DNA from: Actinoallomurus sp050942425
GTDB lineage: Bacteria > Actinomycetota > Actinomycetes > Streptosporangiales > Streptosporangiaceae
Assembly: GCF_050942425.1 (NCBI RefSeq)
Contig: NZ_CP192063.1
Location: 5,952,001 to 6,016,000 of the forward strand
Direction: 5' to 3'
Length of the DNA: 64,000 bases
Below are positions 34,033 to 42,499 of this stretch, in pieces; positions within the stretch are counted from its first letter, which is position 1, and each line of letters begins with the position of its first letter. A program made the position numbers and the translations under genes. The notes below the pieces were generated by a model that worked only from the letters and a program-made list of their open reading frames with translations, did not search any database and had not been told where the DNA came from.

Positions 34033-34350
34033 ATGAATCAGTCCGGGAGTTCTCCACCGATGTCCCCGGTCTGGAAGCTCATGGGCACGGTCGCGATCCT
34101 CGCGTGCGTGATGGGCTTCGTCAGCGTGCTCCTGGTGTTCGGCTACAGCCTCGGTTCGGCGATCGTCGCGATCGGGCTGGTCGCCGACATCAGCGTGCAG
34201 GTCGCCGCCCAGATGTTCGGCCTGCCCGTCCCGGCGAGGGAGCACGAGCACCTCCGGTTCGGCCCCGTCACGGCGGCCGAGCACGACCAGCCGCTCGCCG
34301 GCCCCGGCGACGCGGGTCTGCCCCCGGCCACCGGCCCGCAGGGCCTCTGA
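34033..34350 (+). CDS. Small two-segment membrane protein of unknown function
   Basis: A 105-residue protein with two likely transmembrane helices (V-W-K-L-M-G-T-V-A-I-L-A-C-V-M-G-F-V-S-V around residues 13-35, and L-G-S-A-I-V-A-I-G-L-V-A around 40-55) and a hydrophilic, Pro/Gly-rich C-terminal tail. I recognise no family. The GGAGG eight bases before the ATG is strong. It lies 57 bases before an HTH gene and both end at one terminator, so they form an operon. Confidence 0.7.
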   Translation: MNQSGSSPPMSPVWKLMGTVAILACVMGFVSVLLVFGYSLGSAIVAIGLVADISVQVAAQMFGLPVPAREHEHLRFGPVTAAEHDQPLAGPGDAGLPPATGPQGL

Positions 34351-34407
34351 CCGGCCGATGCTCGGGGAGGCGCTGGCCTCCCCGAGCCCCTGCGGCAGGA
34401 GGAGAAG

Positions 34408-34812
34408 ATGACCGGGAGGAACACCGTCCCCGGCCCGGCACAGGCGGAGTTCGGCCGCCAGGTGTGCGGGCAGCGTCTGCTCGGCGGTCAGTTGTCGCTC
34501 CGCGACCTGGAGCGCCAGGCCAAGGTGTCCAAGTCGACCATCGACCGGATGCTCCGCGGCCTGACCGTGCCGCGCTGGCCGACCGTCCGCGCGGTCTTGA
34601 CCGCGATGGAGGCCGAGCAGATCGACACAGTCTGGAAGAAGCGCTGGATGCGCGCCTACAGCGAACACGCGGGGCTGGCCGACGATGTCGCCGACGCCGC
34701 CCAGCACCCGGCGCGCCAGGAGACCGAAACCGACGATCACCCGCTCGCTGAGCCGCTTCGCCTCATCGACGGGCAGGACCGGCCCAGGCGGTCTCTCCGC
34801 CGGCGGGCCTGA
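34408..34812 (+). CDS. Small XRE-like HTH protein
   Basis: A 134-residue protein whose N-terminal half is a helix-turn-helix: L-S-L-R-D-L-E-R-Q-A-K-V-S-K-S-T-I-D-R-M-L-R-G, then V-P-R-W-P-T-V-R-A-V-L-T-A-M-E. The V-S-K-S-T-I-D-R-M-L-R-G and W-P-T-V-R elements recall HTH modules attached to NTPase or effector proteins in Streptomyces conflict loci; here no effector is attached. The C-terminal part is acidic and likely disordered. AGGAGGAG precedes the ATG. Confidence 0.75.
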   Translation: MTGRNTVPGPAQAEFGRQVCGQRLLGGQLSLRDLERQAKVSKSTIDRMLRGLTVPRWPTVRAVLTAMEAEQIDTVWKKRWMRAYSEHAGLADDVADAAQHPARQETETDDHPLAEPLRLIDGQDRPRRSLRRRA

Positions 34813-34833
34813 CCCGCGCGGCTCGCACCAGAT

Positions 34834-34868
34834 CAGCGGGGCCCCGGCCGATGGCCGGGGCCCCGCTG
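34834..34868. terminator. Strong intrinsic terminator after the membrane-protein/HTH pair
   Basis: A perfect 16-base GC-rich stem (34834-34849 with 34853-34868) with a three-base GAT loop begins 21 bases after the HTH gene's stop. Confidence 0.9.
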
Positions 34869-35059
34869 CACGTCGCTCACCGAACGGCGTTGCCTCGCCG
34901 TCGCGAGCCCGGCGACGGACCAGGCCCGCGCGGGCTTGGTCGATGTGACGTGACCGAAGCACCTCGACGGGCGCTCGGAACACGCGGCCGCCGCGCTCGG
35001 CGAGGCCGCCCGTCAGCGGTGTCGTGGCCGTCAGCGCGGCTTGCCGTTCCGCTGCTCCG

Positions 35060-36355
35060 TCAGCCCCGTGTCGCGATCGCCCAGCCGGCCGCGGGCAGGC
35101 TCACGCGCGATCCGTCGATCCGCCCGGGTCCGGCGGCGTGCCGCCAGACGCCGGCGGGCAGGTCGGCCTCGGCGGGATCGTCGGCGGTGTTCAGCGCGAC
35201 GGTCACGCCATGGTCCCCGTCGGCGGCCGTGTAGACCATCGTGGTGTTGGTCAGGGTCGTCACCGTCGTACGGGCGCGGACCAGCCAGGGGTGCCGGCGG
35301 CGGAAGCCGATGAGGTCCTGGTGGAGCCGGTAGTAGGGGTGGCCGTGCCCGGCCAGGCCCGCCGGGTCGCCGGGGAACTCCGGGCGGATCGCGTCGTCGC
35401 CGCCCTCCCGCTCCTCTTTGACGCCGCGGAACGCCTGCTCGTCCCCGGAGTAGATCGCGGGGATCCCGGCGACCGTGCACAGGATCACCAGGGCGTGCTC
35501 GAGGTGGCGTTCGTCGCTCAGGCGGCTGGCGATGCGGGTCACGTCGTGGTTGCCGACGAAGGTGTACGGGACGAACGTCTCCAGCAGCGCGTTGTGCCGG
35601 TCCAGAGTCCAGGCCAGTTCGAACAGGTTGCGGTCGTTCAGGGAACTCCAGATCGCCTTCCACAGCTCGTACTGGGTGACCGAGTCCAGCCCGCCGTCGG
35701 TGACGTAGGCGGCGTAGTCGCCGTGGATGACCTCGCCCATCAGCCACGCGCCGGGAAAACGCGCGCGGACCCGCTCGGTCACCGCGCGCCAGAACGACAG
35801 CGGCACGGCGTACGCGGCGTCGAGCCGCCAGCCGGCGACGCCCCGCTCCAGCCAGTGCGTCATCACCTCGGTGACGTAGTCGGCGACCTCCGGTTCGTCG
35901 TGGTTCAGCGCGACGAGACGGTGGTGGCCCTCGAAGGTCAGGTGGCCGCCGCCGGGGGTGGGGCGGAACCAGGAGGCGTACCGTGAGCGCGGACCGTGCG
36001 CGGTGACGTCGGCGAAGGCGGGGAAGCTCCGGCCGACGTGGTTGAACACCCCGTCGAGCAGCACCCGCAGCCCGCGCCCCGACGCCTGCTCGACGAGCCG
36101 CAGCAGGTCCTCCTCCTCGCCGAGGCGGGGGTCGACGCGGAAGTGGTCGACCGTGTCGTAGCCGTGGGTCTCGGAGGCGAAGACCGGGCCGAGGGCGAGC
36201 CCGTTGCAGCCCAGGGCGACGAGGTAGTCCAGCCAGTTCGCCAGGTGGGACAGCCGGGGCACCGGCGGCGCGGACGGGGGGAGCGCCCGGCGTTCGGCGC
36301 CGGTGAAGCCCAGCGGATAGACGTGCCACCAGACGGCGTGTTCGGACCAGTGCAT
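35060..36355 (-). CDS. GH13 alpha-amylase-family glycosidase, intracellular
   Basis: A 431-residue GH13 enzyme hydrolysing or transferring alpha-glucosidic bonds. Conserved regions are all present: D-G-V-F-N-H at 101-106 (region I), G-W-R-L-D-A-A with Asp179 as nucleophile (II), G-E-V with Glu208 as acid/base (III), and V-G-N-H-D with Asp271 (IV). There is no signal peptide, so it works in the cytosol, perhaps on maltodextrins. The ATG at 36355 leaves a 31-base gap to the upstream MarR stop; an ATG at 36397 would overlap that gene. Possibly co-transcribed with it. Confidence 0.9.
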   Translation of the reverse strand: MHWSEHAVWWHVYPLGFTGAERRALPPSAPPVPRLSHLANWLDYLVALGCNGLALGPVFASETHGYDTVDHFRVDPRLGEEEDLLRLVEQASGRGLRVLLDGVFNHVGRSFPAFADVTAHGPRSRYASWFRPTPGGGHLTFEGHHRLVALNHDEPEVADYVTEVMTHWLERGVAGWRLDAAYAVPLSFWRAVTERVRARFPGAWLMGEVIHGDYAAYVTDGGLDSVTQYELWKAIWSSLNDRNLFELAWTLDRHNALLETFVPYTFVGNHDVTRIASRLSDERHLEHALVILCTVAGIPAIYSGDEQAFRGVKEEREGGDDAIRPEFPGDPAGLAGHGHPYYRLHQDLIGFRRRHPWLVRARTTVTTLTNTTMVYTAADGDHGVTVALNTADDPAEADLPAGVWRHAAGPGRIDGSRVSLPAAGWAIATRG

Positions 36356-36386
36356 CGAACGATCCCGGGGGTGAGTGGTCGGTCGG

Positions 36387-36863
36387 TCATCCGGCACCGG
36401 GGCGGTGCCGCGCGGGGTGGGGCGGGTCGTCGGCGAGCCGGTCCATCAGCGCACCGGCCAGCCGCAGGACCTGGCGTTCGGTCGGCGACAGCCCGGCCAT
36501 CGCCGAGGCCAGCCACGCGTCGCGTTCGGCCATGTCGCCGGCCAGGGCGGCGGTCCCCTCAGGGGTGATGGCCAGCACGGACTGGCGGCGGTCGCGTTCG
36601 TCGCGGATCCGGGTGACCAGTCCCGCCTGCTCCAGTTCGGCGAAGACGCGGGTGAGGGACTGCGGCCGCTGGTGCTCGGCAGCGGCCAGCTCACCGGCGG
36701 TGGCCGGGCCGTGCCGGTGCAGATGGCTCAGGACGCCGAGCTTGTTGACGCTCAGCGCCTCGGGGGAACGCTCGGCGCGCAGCCGCCGCCCGAGGCGGAT
36801 CATGCCCTGACGGACCTGCGCGGCGCCGTCGAGTAGCTCCGCCTCCTCCTGCCTGTCACCCAT
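36387..36863 (-). CDS. MarR-family transcriptional regulator
   Basis: A 158-residue MarR protein: T-A-G-E-L-A-A-A-E-H-Q-R-P-Q-S-L-T-R-V-F-A-E-L-E is the HTH and D-E-R-D-R-R-Q-S-V-L-A-I the wing. TAGCGT six bases before the start codon and no ribosome site point to a leaderless mRNA. The 65-base interval to the divergent FUSC gene is AT-rich, so this regulator probably controls that exporter and itself; the GH13 gene follows in the same direction. Confidence 0.88.
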   Translation of the reverse strand: MGDRQEEAELLDGAAQVRQGMIRLGRRLRAERSPEALSVNKLGVLSHLHRHGPATAGELAAAEHQRPQSLTRVFAELEQAGLVTRIRDERDRRQSVLAITPEGTAALAGDMAERDAWLASAMAGLSPTERQVLRLAGALMDRLADDPPHPARHRPGAG

Positions 36864-36928
36864 ATTGCTACGCTATCACTTACTATTTGGCGGACATGCC
36901 ACCGGGCGAATCAAGGAGAACGGCGTCG

Positions 36929-38485
36929 ATGTCGTACGCACTGCGTATCGTTTCCCATGGCCTCACAGGGATACGGCGGCTGGACCCCGGCCTGGCGGGG
37001 CTGCGGGCGACCGCCGTCACGATGACCGCGACGCTCACCGCGTACGCGGCGGCGCTGTTGCTCGAGCACGCCGAGCACCTGCACACCGTCATCCTCGTCC
37101 AAGCGGTCGCGCTGACACTGACCCTGTCCCGCACCCGCCCCGGCACCACGCCATCCGACCGGATCATTGCCCTGGCCGTACTGCCGCCGGTGGCCGTCGC
37201 GGCCGCCGAGACCTCCGCGCTGATGTCCCGCCATCCCACCGCCGGCGACACGGTGTTCACCGCCTTGATCTGCGCCACGATCGCCGTTCGCCGGTTCGGC
37301 CCGCGGGCGACCAAGGCCGGCACCCTCGCCGTGCTCCCGCTGATCGCGGTACTCGTCACGCCGCCGGGCGGCCTCGCCCCCGGCCACGATCAGGACAAGT
37401 GGGCCGGACTGGTCGCCCTGATCGCCGTCTTGTGCGGCCTCACCGCCCAGTGGACCGCGGACCGTCTGAGGATCACGCGCCCGGCCGCCGCCTTCCCCCC
37501 GGCCCCCGCCCCGGCCGGCGGAGGCAGGCGGCTTTCGGCGAGCACCCGCATGAGCCTGCAGATGGGCGGAGCGGTCGGGGCGGGATTCGCCGCCGGCCAC
37601 CTGCTGTTCCCGCAGCACTGGGCGTGGTCGGTGCTCACCGCGTTCGTGGTCTGCAGCGGGGCACGGGGACGCGCGGACGTCGTCCACAAGGGAGTGCTGC
37701 GCACCGCCGGCGCGGCGGCCGGCACCGCCGCGGCCACGATGATCGCGGGTACGTTCGGCCCGCACGACACCCGCTCCATCGCCGTGATCTTCGCGGTCCT
37801 CGCGGCCGCGACCTGGCTGCGACCCGCCGGCTACGCCTACTGGGCCGGATTCGTCACCGCCGCGCTGTCCCTGCTGTACGGCTACTTCGGCCAGTCGGCC
37901 CCCGACCTGCTCACGACCCGGCTCGAGGCGATCGTCGTCGGAGCCGTACTCGGCATCGCGGCGTCCTGGCTGATCCTGCCGATCAGGTCCATCGACGTGC
38001 TGCGCCGCCGCACCGCCGACGCCCTGGCCGCCCTGGGGGAGTTCCTGGCGGCCGCGCGCCAGGAGCCGGGCCGCCTGGCCGATCACCAGGCCAGGTTCGA
38101 CGGCTGCCTGCACCGGCTTGAGCAGATCGCCGGGCCGCTGCGCGCCCACCGCCGGCTCCGCCGCCGCGCCGTTCCCCATCCCGCCGACGCGATCGACGCC
38201 GTACGCCGGTGCGCCGCGCCGGTCCACACCATCGCCCGATGCGCGGCCGAAACGGGCCAGACGCTCACGACACCCGACATCGTCCGCCTGAACGCCGCCG
38301 TCACCGCCGACCTGACCCGAGCCCGCCTGGCCGTCGGCCGCCGCCCCCTCACCCCGCCCCGCCCGCCCGCACCGGCGCCCGCCGCGCCAGGCCCGTCGCC
38401 GCACGAGCGGCTCCGTACGGCGCTGCTCGAGCTGGACGCCGCCGTACGGAGCCTCCCGCCGATCTTCGCCCCGGCAGACGCCTGA
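36929..38485 (+). CDS. FUSC-family membrane protein (aromatic acid/efflux type)
   Basis: A 518-residue protein with two blocks of about five transmembrane segments (roughly residues 20-175 and 210-360) separated by a linker, and a C-terminal helical cytosolic region (L-R-R-R-T-A-D-A-L-A-A-L-G-E-F-L). This repeat of YccS/FUSC halves is seen in aromatic acid or fusaric-acid exporters. AAGGAG precedes the ATG at 36929. The divergent MarR protein fits a substrate-induced efflux pump. Confidence 0.82.
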   Translation: MSYALRIVSHGLTGIRRLDPGLAGLRATAVTMTATLTAYAAALLLEHAEHLHTVILVQAVALTLTLSRTRPGTTPSDRIIALAVLPPVAVAAAETSALMSRHPTAGDTVFTALICATIAVRRFGPRATKAGTLAVLPLIAVLVTPPGGLAPGHDQDKWAGLVALIAVLCGLTAQWTADRLRITRPAAAFPPAPAPAGGGRRLSASTRMSLQMGGAVGAGFAAGHLLFPQHWAWSVLTAFVVCSGARGRADVVHKGVLRTAGAAAGTAAATMIAGTFGPHDTRSIAVIFAVLAAATWLRPAGYAYWAGFVTAALSLLYGYFGQSAPDLLTTRLEAIVVGAVLGIAASWLILPIRSIDVLRRRTADALAALGEFLAAARQEPGRLADHQARFDGCLHRLEQIAGPLRAHRRLRRRAVPHPADAIDAVRRCAAPVHTIARCAAETGQTLTTPDIVRLNAAVTADLTRARLAVGRRPLTPPRPPAPAPAAPGPSPHERLRTALLELDAAVRSLPPIFAPADA

Positions 38486-38498
38486 ACGGACGAGGCGG

Positions 38499-38852
38499 TC
38501 AGGCGGGGATGCCGAGCGCGACCAGGGCGATGTCGTCGTCGACCGGCTGGTCGAACGTCGCGACCAAGGCCCGCAGGCGGTCCATCAGGGCAGGCGCGGC
38601 CAGCTAGTGCGCGGCGATCTCACAGAACGGCAGCTTCGGCAGGGCCGGCGGCAGCAGCGACCGCTCCAGCGCCCCGTCCGGCGCGGCGTCCTCCGGTACG
38701 GCGTCGGGGATCAGGTAGCGGCGGACGGCGGCGAGCCGGGCCGGCTCGCCGGAACCGGCCGCCACCGGGATCGGCGGCATGCTCCCGTCCGGGACGTCGA
38801 ACGATTCCATCAGCCGCGCCCCCTGTGCTCGCCCGCCCGCGGGCGTGACCAT
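38499..38852 (-). pseudogene. Remnant of a GAF/SpoIIE-type serine phosphatase
   Basis: In one frame the sequence encodes first E-P-A-R-L-A-A-V-R-R-Y-L-I, a GAF-domain entry, then E-R-S-L-L-P-P-A-L-P-K-L-P, the linker that precedes SpoIIE/PP2C catalytic domains, then a TAG stop (38604-38606), and after it L-V-A-T-F-D-Q-P-V-D-D-D-I-A-L-V-A-L-G, the C-terminal strand of PP2C phosphatases, ending at 38499. Both the GAF core and the catalytic core are missing, with the parts joined in frame. The gene cannot make a working phosphatase. Confidence 0.7.
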
Positions 38853-39039
38853 CTCGGCCGCCTCGACCGGTGTTTCCCACTATGCCCAACCCGAATTCAG
38901 GCGACGCGCGGGACACGACGCGGCCGCCGGGAAGAGGGAAACGCGAACCGGAACGGCACGACACCGGCCGTCATCGAACATGACCACGTCACTTCCGTGA
39001 CGGCCGACGCCCCCGCCGCCCTCTACGGTGGGAGGCGAC

Positions 39040-39660
39040 ATGCGCACCATCAAGCACTCCGGAGTCCATGAGCTGCAGATCCGCCGGTCCCGGTTCATCT
39101 GCGCCCTGGCCCGCGTGGCGACGGAAGAGGAGGCGCAGGCGTTCATCGCCGAGCGCCGCCGCGCCCACCGCGACGCCACCCACAACTGCACCGCCTACGT
39201 CCTGGGCGAGCACGGGGAAATCACCCGCAACAGCGACGACGGGGAACCGGCCGGCACCGCCGGCCTGCCGATGCTGGAGGTCCTGGGCCGCCGCGGCCTG
39301 ACCGGTGTCACCGCCGTCGTGACCCGGTACTTCGGCGGGATCAAGCTCGGCGCCGGCGGCCTGGTCCGCGCCTACGGCCAGGCGGTCGCCGAGACGATCG
39401 ACGCCGTGGGAGTGGTCGAGCGCCGGCCCGTCGTCACCGTCACCGTCTCCGTCGGGCATGAACGCGCGGGCCGGCTCCAACGCGACCTGCACGCCTCGCC
39501 GTACCCGCCGGCGGGCACCCGTTACGGTCCCGGCGTCGAGATCGACGTGCCGGTTCCGGAGGCGGAGCTGACGGCCTTCGAGGCGTGGGCCGCGGCCGCC
39601 ACCGGCGGGCAGGTCGCCATCCGGCGAGGTGCCCGGGCGCTCATCGACGTGGAGATATGA
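39040..39660 (+). CDS. YigZ/IMPACT-family protein
   Basis: A 206-residue member of the widespread YigZ/IMPACT (UPF0029) family: S-R-F-I-C-A-L-A-R-V, C-T-A-Y-V-L-G, D-D-G-E-P-A-G-T-A-G-L-P-M-L, V-V-T-R-Y-F-G-G-I-K-L-G-A-G-G-L-V-R-A-Y. The last motif is the family signature. Eukaryotic IMPACT is linked to translation control, but the bacterial role is not settled. GGGAGG precedes the ATG. It stands alone. Confidence 0.93.
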   Translation: MRTIKHSGVHELQIRRSRFICALARVATEEEAQAFIAERRRAHRDATHNCTAYVLGEHGEITRNSDDGEPAGTAGLPMLEVLGRRGLTGVTAVVTRYFGGIKLGAGGLVRAYGQAVAETIDAVGVVERRPVVTVTVSVGHERAGRLQRDLHASPYPPAGTRYGPGVEIDVPVPEAELTAFEAWAAAATGGQVAIRRGARALIDVEI

Positions 39661-39739
39661 CGCCGGAAAGACTGCCAGAAGGTGTCAGGTACCACCGGCA
39701 TGATGGGATCCGTCACCGACGAATGAAAGGCGGCCATCC

Positions 39740-40120
39740 ATGACCGCGATCGCTTCACTTGCCATGGTCAACCTCGACTGCGCCGACCCTCGGGCGCTCG
39801 CCGAGTTCTACCACCAGGTCCTCGACCTGCCGATCACCCACAGCGAGGACGCGTACGCCATGATCGGCGACGGCGTGACCAACGTCGGTTTCGGGCGGGT
39901 GGAGGGCTACCGGCCGCCGAACTGGCCGGACACGGACTCTTCGAAGCGATACCACCTCGACCTGTACGCCGACGACCTGGACGAGGCCGAGGCGCGCTGT
40001 GTGAAGCTCGGGGCCGTCCGGCCGGAGTTCCAGCCGGGCGGCGACCGCTGGCGGGTCCTGCTCGACCCGGCCGGTCACCCGTTCTGCGTCTGCCGCCGCC
40101 CCGGAGACAGCGCCTCCTGA
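39740..40120 (+). CDS. VOC-family (glyoxalase-like) protein
   Basis: A 126-residue VOC protein: V-N-L-D-C-A-D-P-R-A-L-A-E-F-Y-H-Q-V-L-D-L-P, Y-H-L-D-L-Y-A-D-D-L-D-E-A-E-A-R and V-L-L-D-P-A-G-H-P-F-C-V-C. It is of the small actinobacterial 'glyoxalase-like' kind with no assigned substrate; the final C-x-C and H may help bind a metal. GAAAGG lies upstream of the ATG. Confidence 0.85.
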   Translation: MTAIASLAMVNLDCADPRALAEFYHQVLDLPITHSEDAYAMIGDGVTNVGFGRVEGYRPPNWPDTDSSKRYHLDLYADDLDEAEARCVKLGAVRPEFQPGGDRWRVLLDPAGHPFCVCRRPGDSAS

Positions 40121-40317
40121 GGAGCAGGCCGGGCCATGCCCGATCGCCGTGTCGCCGGTCCGGCCCATAGCGGCCGGACCAAGGCGGCGCGACGAGGCCG
40201 ATACGGGCCCGGGGGAGGGAAGGGCTACCGGTCGCGCCCCGCGGCCGGTTTCCCGCCGCCCGTCTCGATCCACCCCAAACCCGCCCCGTGACGGCGGTCA
40301 GGGCGCCACGGAGCGGC

Positions 40318-40740
40318 TCAGGCGTCATGCCGCGAATCGCCCTCACACACGATGACCTCACACGGCGACGCGATCAGGACCGTCGGGACCGTGTCACCGC
40401 CGAACGGGTCGCCGTTGTGGGAGTTCAGCCGCGCGCCGACCACAAGCGCCTCGGCCCGCGCGGCGAGCCGGGTCAGCTCCACACCGGGCTCTCCGCGCGC
40501 GACCCGCAACCGCGTCGTGACCTGCTGCGAGCGCGGCAGGAGCCGGGCCACCTCATCACGCAGCCGCAACCACGCGCGCCCCCACCGCCACAACCCCTCC
40601 GAGGCCGGAACGACCTGTACGACGTCCAGGCGAGCGTGACGACGCCGCGCCTCCTCCGCCGCCCGGCGCAGCGCCGCGACGGAGTTGGGGGATCCATCGA
40701 ACCCCGTGATCACATACCGGGGTCCCGGGACAACAAGCAT
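40318..40740 (-). CDS. Universal stress protein (UspA family)
   Basis: A 140-residue single-domain UspA protein: Y-V-I-T-G-F-D-G-S-P-N-S-V-A-A-L at the start and L-V-V-G-A-R at about residue 100, then G-G-D-T-V-P-T-V-L-I-A-S-P-C-E-V-I-V. The G-x-x-G-x9-G-S/T ATP motif is only partly kept. GAGGAGG precedes the ATG. Such proteins are DosR-regulon members in mycobacteria and streptomycetes; a DosR-like box lies in the divergent interval at 40817. Confidence 0.85.
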   Translation of the reverse strand: MLVVPGPRYVITGFDGSPNSVAALRRAAEEARRRHARLDVVQVVPASEGLWRWGRAWLRLRDEVARLLPRSQQVTTRLRVARGEPGVELTRLAARAEALVVGARLNSHNGDPFGGDTVPTVLIASPCEVIVCEGDSRHDA

Positions 40741-40816
40741 GACGACCTCCTCATGTCGCTATCCACGATCGCCGCCGCACCCCGGCCCGGGAGAGAGCCG
40801 AGCGACCCCGGCCGGT

Positions 40817-40830
40817 GGGACCTTCGGCCC
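40817..40830. promoter_or_regulatory. DosR/DevR-like box
   Basis: GGGACCTTCGGCCC matches the known actinobacterial DosR box pattern GGGACTTTNGGCCC with one change. It lies 77 bases before the universal stress protein gene and 115 bases before the cyclic-nucleotide-domain gene on the other strand; a DevR-like regulator is encoded at 41467-42126. Confidence 0.6.
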
Positions 40831-40944
40831 TTCTGCACCCGCACCGCCGCCACGGACCCTGGAAGAGCGCCGACGGCGACCCGCCGGCGCGGACACGGCG
40901 GGCACGCCACCGACCACCGGACATCGGCGAGAGGATGAACGGAC

Positions 40945-41430
40945 ATGACGACGTTGCCGGGAACGGCCCTGACGGCCCACGAGTTCTTCCGGGGCATGCC
41001 CGCACGGCACGTCGACCTACTCGCCCGGACCGCCCACTACACCGACGTGCCGGCCGGGCACCGCTTCTTCGAAGAGGGCGGGCGCGCCGACCGGTTCTGG
41101 CTCATCCAGGCCGGCTGCGTCACCCTGGACCTGCGCGTGCCCGGGCGCGGCACCGTCGTCGTCGAAACGCTCGGCCGCGGCACCGTGCTGGGCTGGTCCT
41201 GGCTGTTCCCGCCGTACGTGTGGCGCTTCGGCGCCATCGCCGCCGAACCCGTCCGCGCGATCGTCCTGGACGGCCGCACCGTACGCGCCCTGTGCGTGAC
41301 CGACCCGGCCCTCGGCTTCGAGCTCACCCGCCGCTTCACCGCGATCATGCTCGACCGCCTGCAGAACACCCGGATGCGGCTCATCGACCACTGCACCACG
41401 GCCTCACCGGCGCACCCGGCTTCGCCGTGA
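40945..41430 (+). CDS. Cyclic-nucleotide-binding-domain protein
   Basis: A 161-residue CRP-like sensor domain without an HTH: F-E-E-G-G-R-A-D-R-F-W-L-I-Q-A-G-C-V-T-L-D, V-V-E-T-L-G-R-G-T-V-L-G-W-S-W-L. The usual phosphate-binding G-E-x-x-x-R is replaced by L-G-W-S-W-L, so nucleotide binding is doubtful. GAGAGGA precedes the ATG. It lies with a stress protein and a DevR regulator, the same company as such proteins keep in DosR regulons of actinomycetes. Confidence 0.82.
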   Translation: MTTLPGTALTAHEFFRGMPARHVDLLARTAHYTDVPAGHRFFEEGGRADRFWLIQAGCVTLDLRVPGRGTVVVETLGRGTVLGWSWLFPPYVWRFGAIAAEPVRAIVLDGRTVRALCVTDPALGFELTRRFTAIMLDRLQNTRMRLIDHCTTASPAHPASP

Positions 41431-41466
41431 CGGGCGCCCCGCCGGCCCTCCGGAGCTCCAGTGACC

Positions 41467-42126
41467 TCACTCGTCACGGGACTCGTGACCCTCGGCCGCC
41501 TTCAACTGGGCCACGAACGCGGCCGCCTGCGTACGGCGGCGCATGTCGAGCTTGGCGAAGAGGTTCGAGACGTAGTTCTTCACCGTCTTCTCGGCCAGGA
41601 ACAGGCGCTCGCCGATCTGCCGGTTCGTCAACCCCTCACCGATCAGCTCGAGGATCTGACGTTCCTGACTCGACAGGGCCGCCAGGGGATCCTTGCGGGT
41701 CTGGCGCTCCCGCAGCCGCTGCAGCATCTGCGCCGTGCTGCGCGGGTCGAGCAGCGACTGCCCGGACGCCACGGTACGCACCGCGCTGACCAGATCGGAC
41801 CCGTGGATCTGCTTGAGCACATACCCCGCCGCACCGGCCATGACCGCGTCGAACAGCGCCTCCTCGTCGGAGAAGGACGTCAGCATCAGGCACGCCACCT
41901 CCGACATGCGCGAACGGACGTCCCGGCACACGCTGACACCGTTCCCGTCGGGCAGCCGCACGTCCAGCACGGCCACGTCCGGGCGCGCCGCCGGAATGCG
42001 CGCCAGCGCCTGCTCCGCGCTGCCGGCCTCACCCACGATCTCGATGTCCGACTCCGACGACAGCAAGGCCGCCACCCCACGCCGGACGACCTCATGGTCA
42101 TCCACCAAGAACACACGGATGGTCAT
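41467..42126 (-). CDS. DevR/DosR-like NarL-type response regulator
   Basis: A 219-residue two-domain regulator. The receiver has the acidic pair in L-V-D-D-H, the phospho-acceptor Asp in A-V-L-D-V-R-L-P-D-G and the Lys in Y-V-L-K-Q. The LuxR HTH (I-L-E-L-I-G-E-G-L-T-N-R-Q-I-G-E-R-L-F-L-A-E-K-T-V-K-N-Y-V-S) is nearly identical in wording to DosR, the oxygen/NO/redox dormancy regulator. No histidine kinase is adjacent. A DosR-like box 600 bases upstream suggests it controls the stress genes here. Confidence 0.9.
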   Translation of the reverse strand: MTIRVFLVDDHEVVRRGVAALLSSESDIEIVGEAGSAEQALARIPAARPDVAVLDVRLPDGNGVSVCRDVRSRMSEVACLMLTSFSDEEALFDAVMAGAAGYVLKQIHGSDLVSAVRTVASGQSLLDPRSTAQMLQRLRERQTRKDPLAALSSQERQILELIGEGLTNRQIGERLFLAEKTVKNYVSNLFAKLDMRRRTQAAAFVAQLKAAEGHESRDE

Positions 42127-42499
42127 GAACGCCTCGCTTCCCCCTGGCCGTACGACGCCCTGAACACCACGCCCCCGCAGGGACAGGACGCCTCGGCCCT
42201 GAAATCAGGCGCCAACGGCCCTTTCAGCCCCGGCACCGATCCCGTCATTCCCCCACAGAACACACCTACGCGGGCGGATAAGTCCAGGCAAGGGACGCCG
42301 TCGTCCCCGGACAGCGCCACGAACGTACGCCCCGGGCGCGCGACACCCGGCGGTCACGGGCGTGAGCAGTTGGGGCGCGGGAAATCCCGGTGAGATTGAT
42401 CTTGCTGGGGCTCGCCTACGCCGTAGGGCCTTCGAGCTGCCGAGAACCGGCGCCGGCGCGCAGTTCCTTCAGGTCCGGCGACCATCAGCAAGCTCCGGG
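42127..42499. other. 373-base intergenic region
   Basis: The region holds the devR-like gene's promoter side and no gene-like frame. A weak DosR-like sequence at 42217-42230 was considered and not accepted as a site. Confidence 0.4.

Noticed and set aside
42217..42230. Second DosR-like box upstream of the DevR-like gene
   Set aside because: It has three mismatches to the known pattern, too weak to list as a site.
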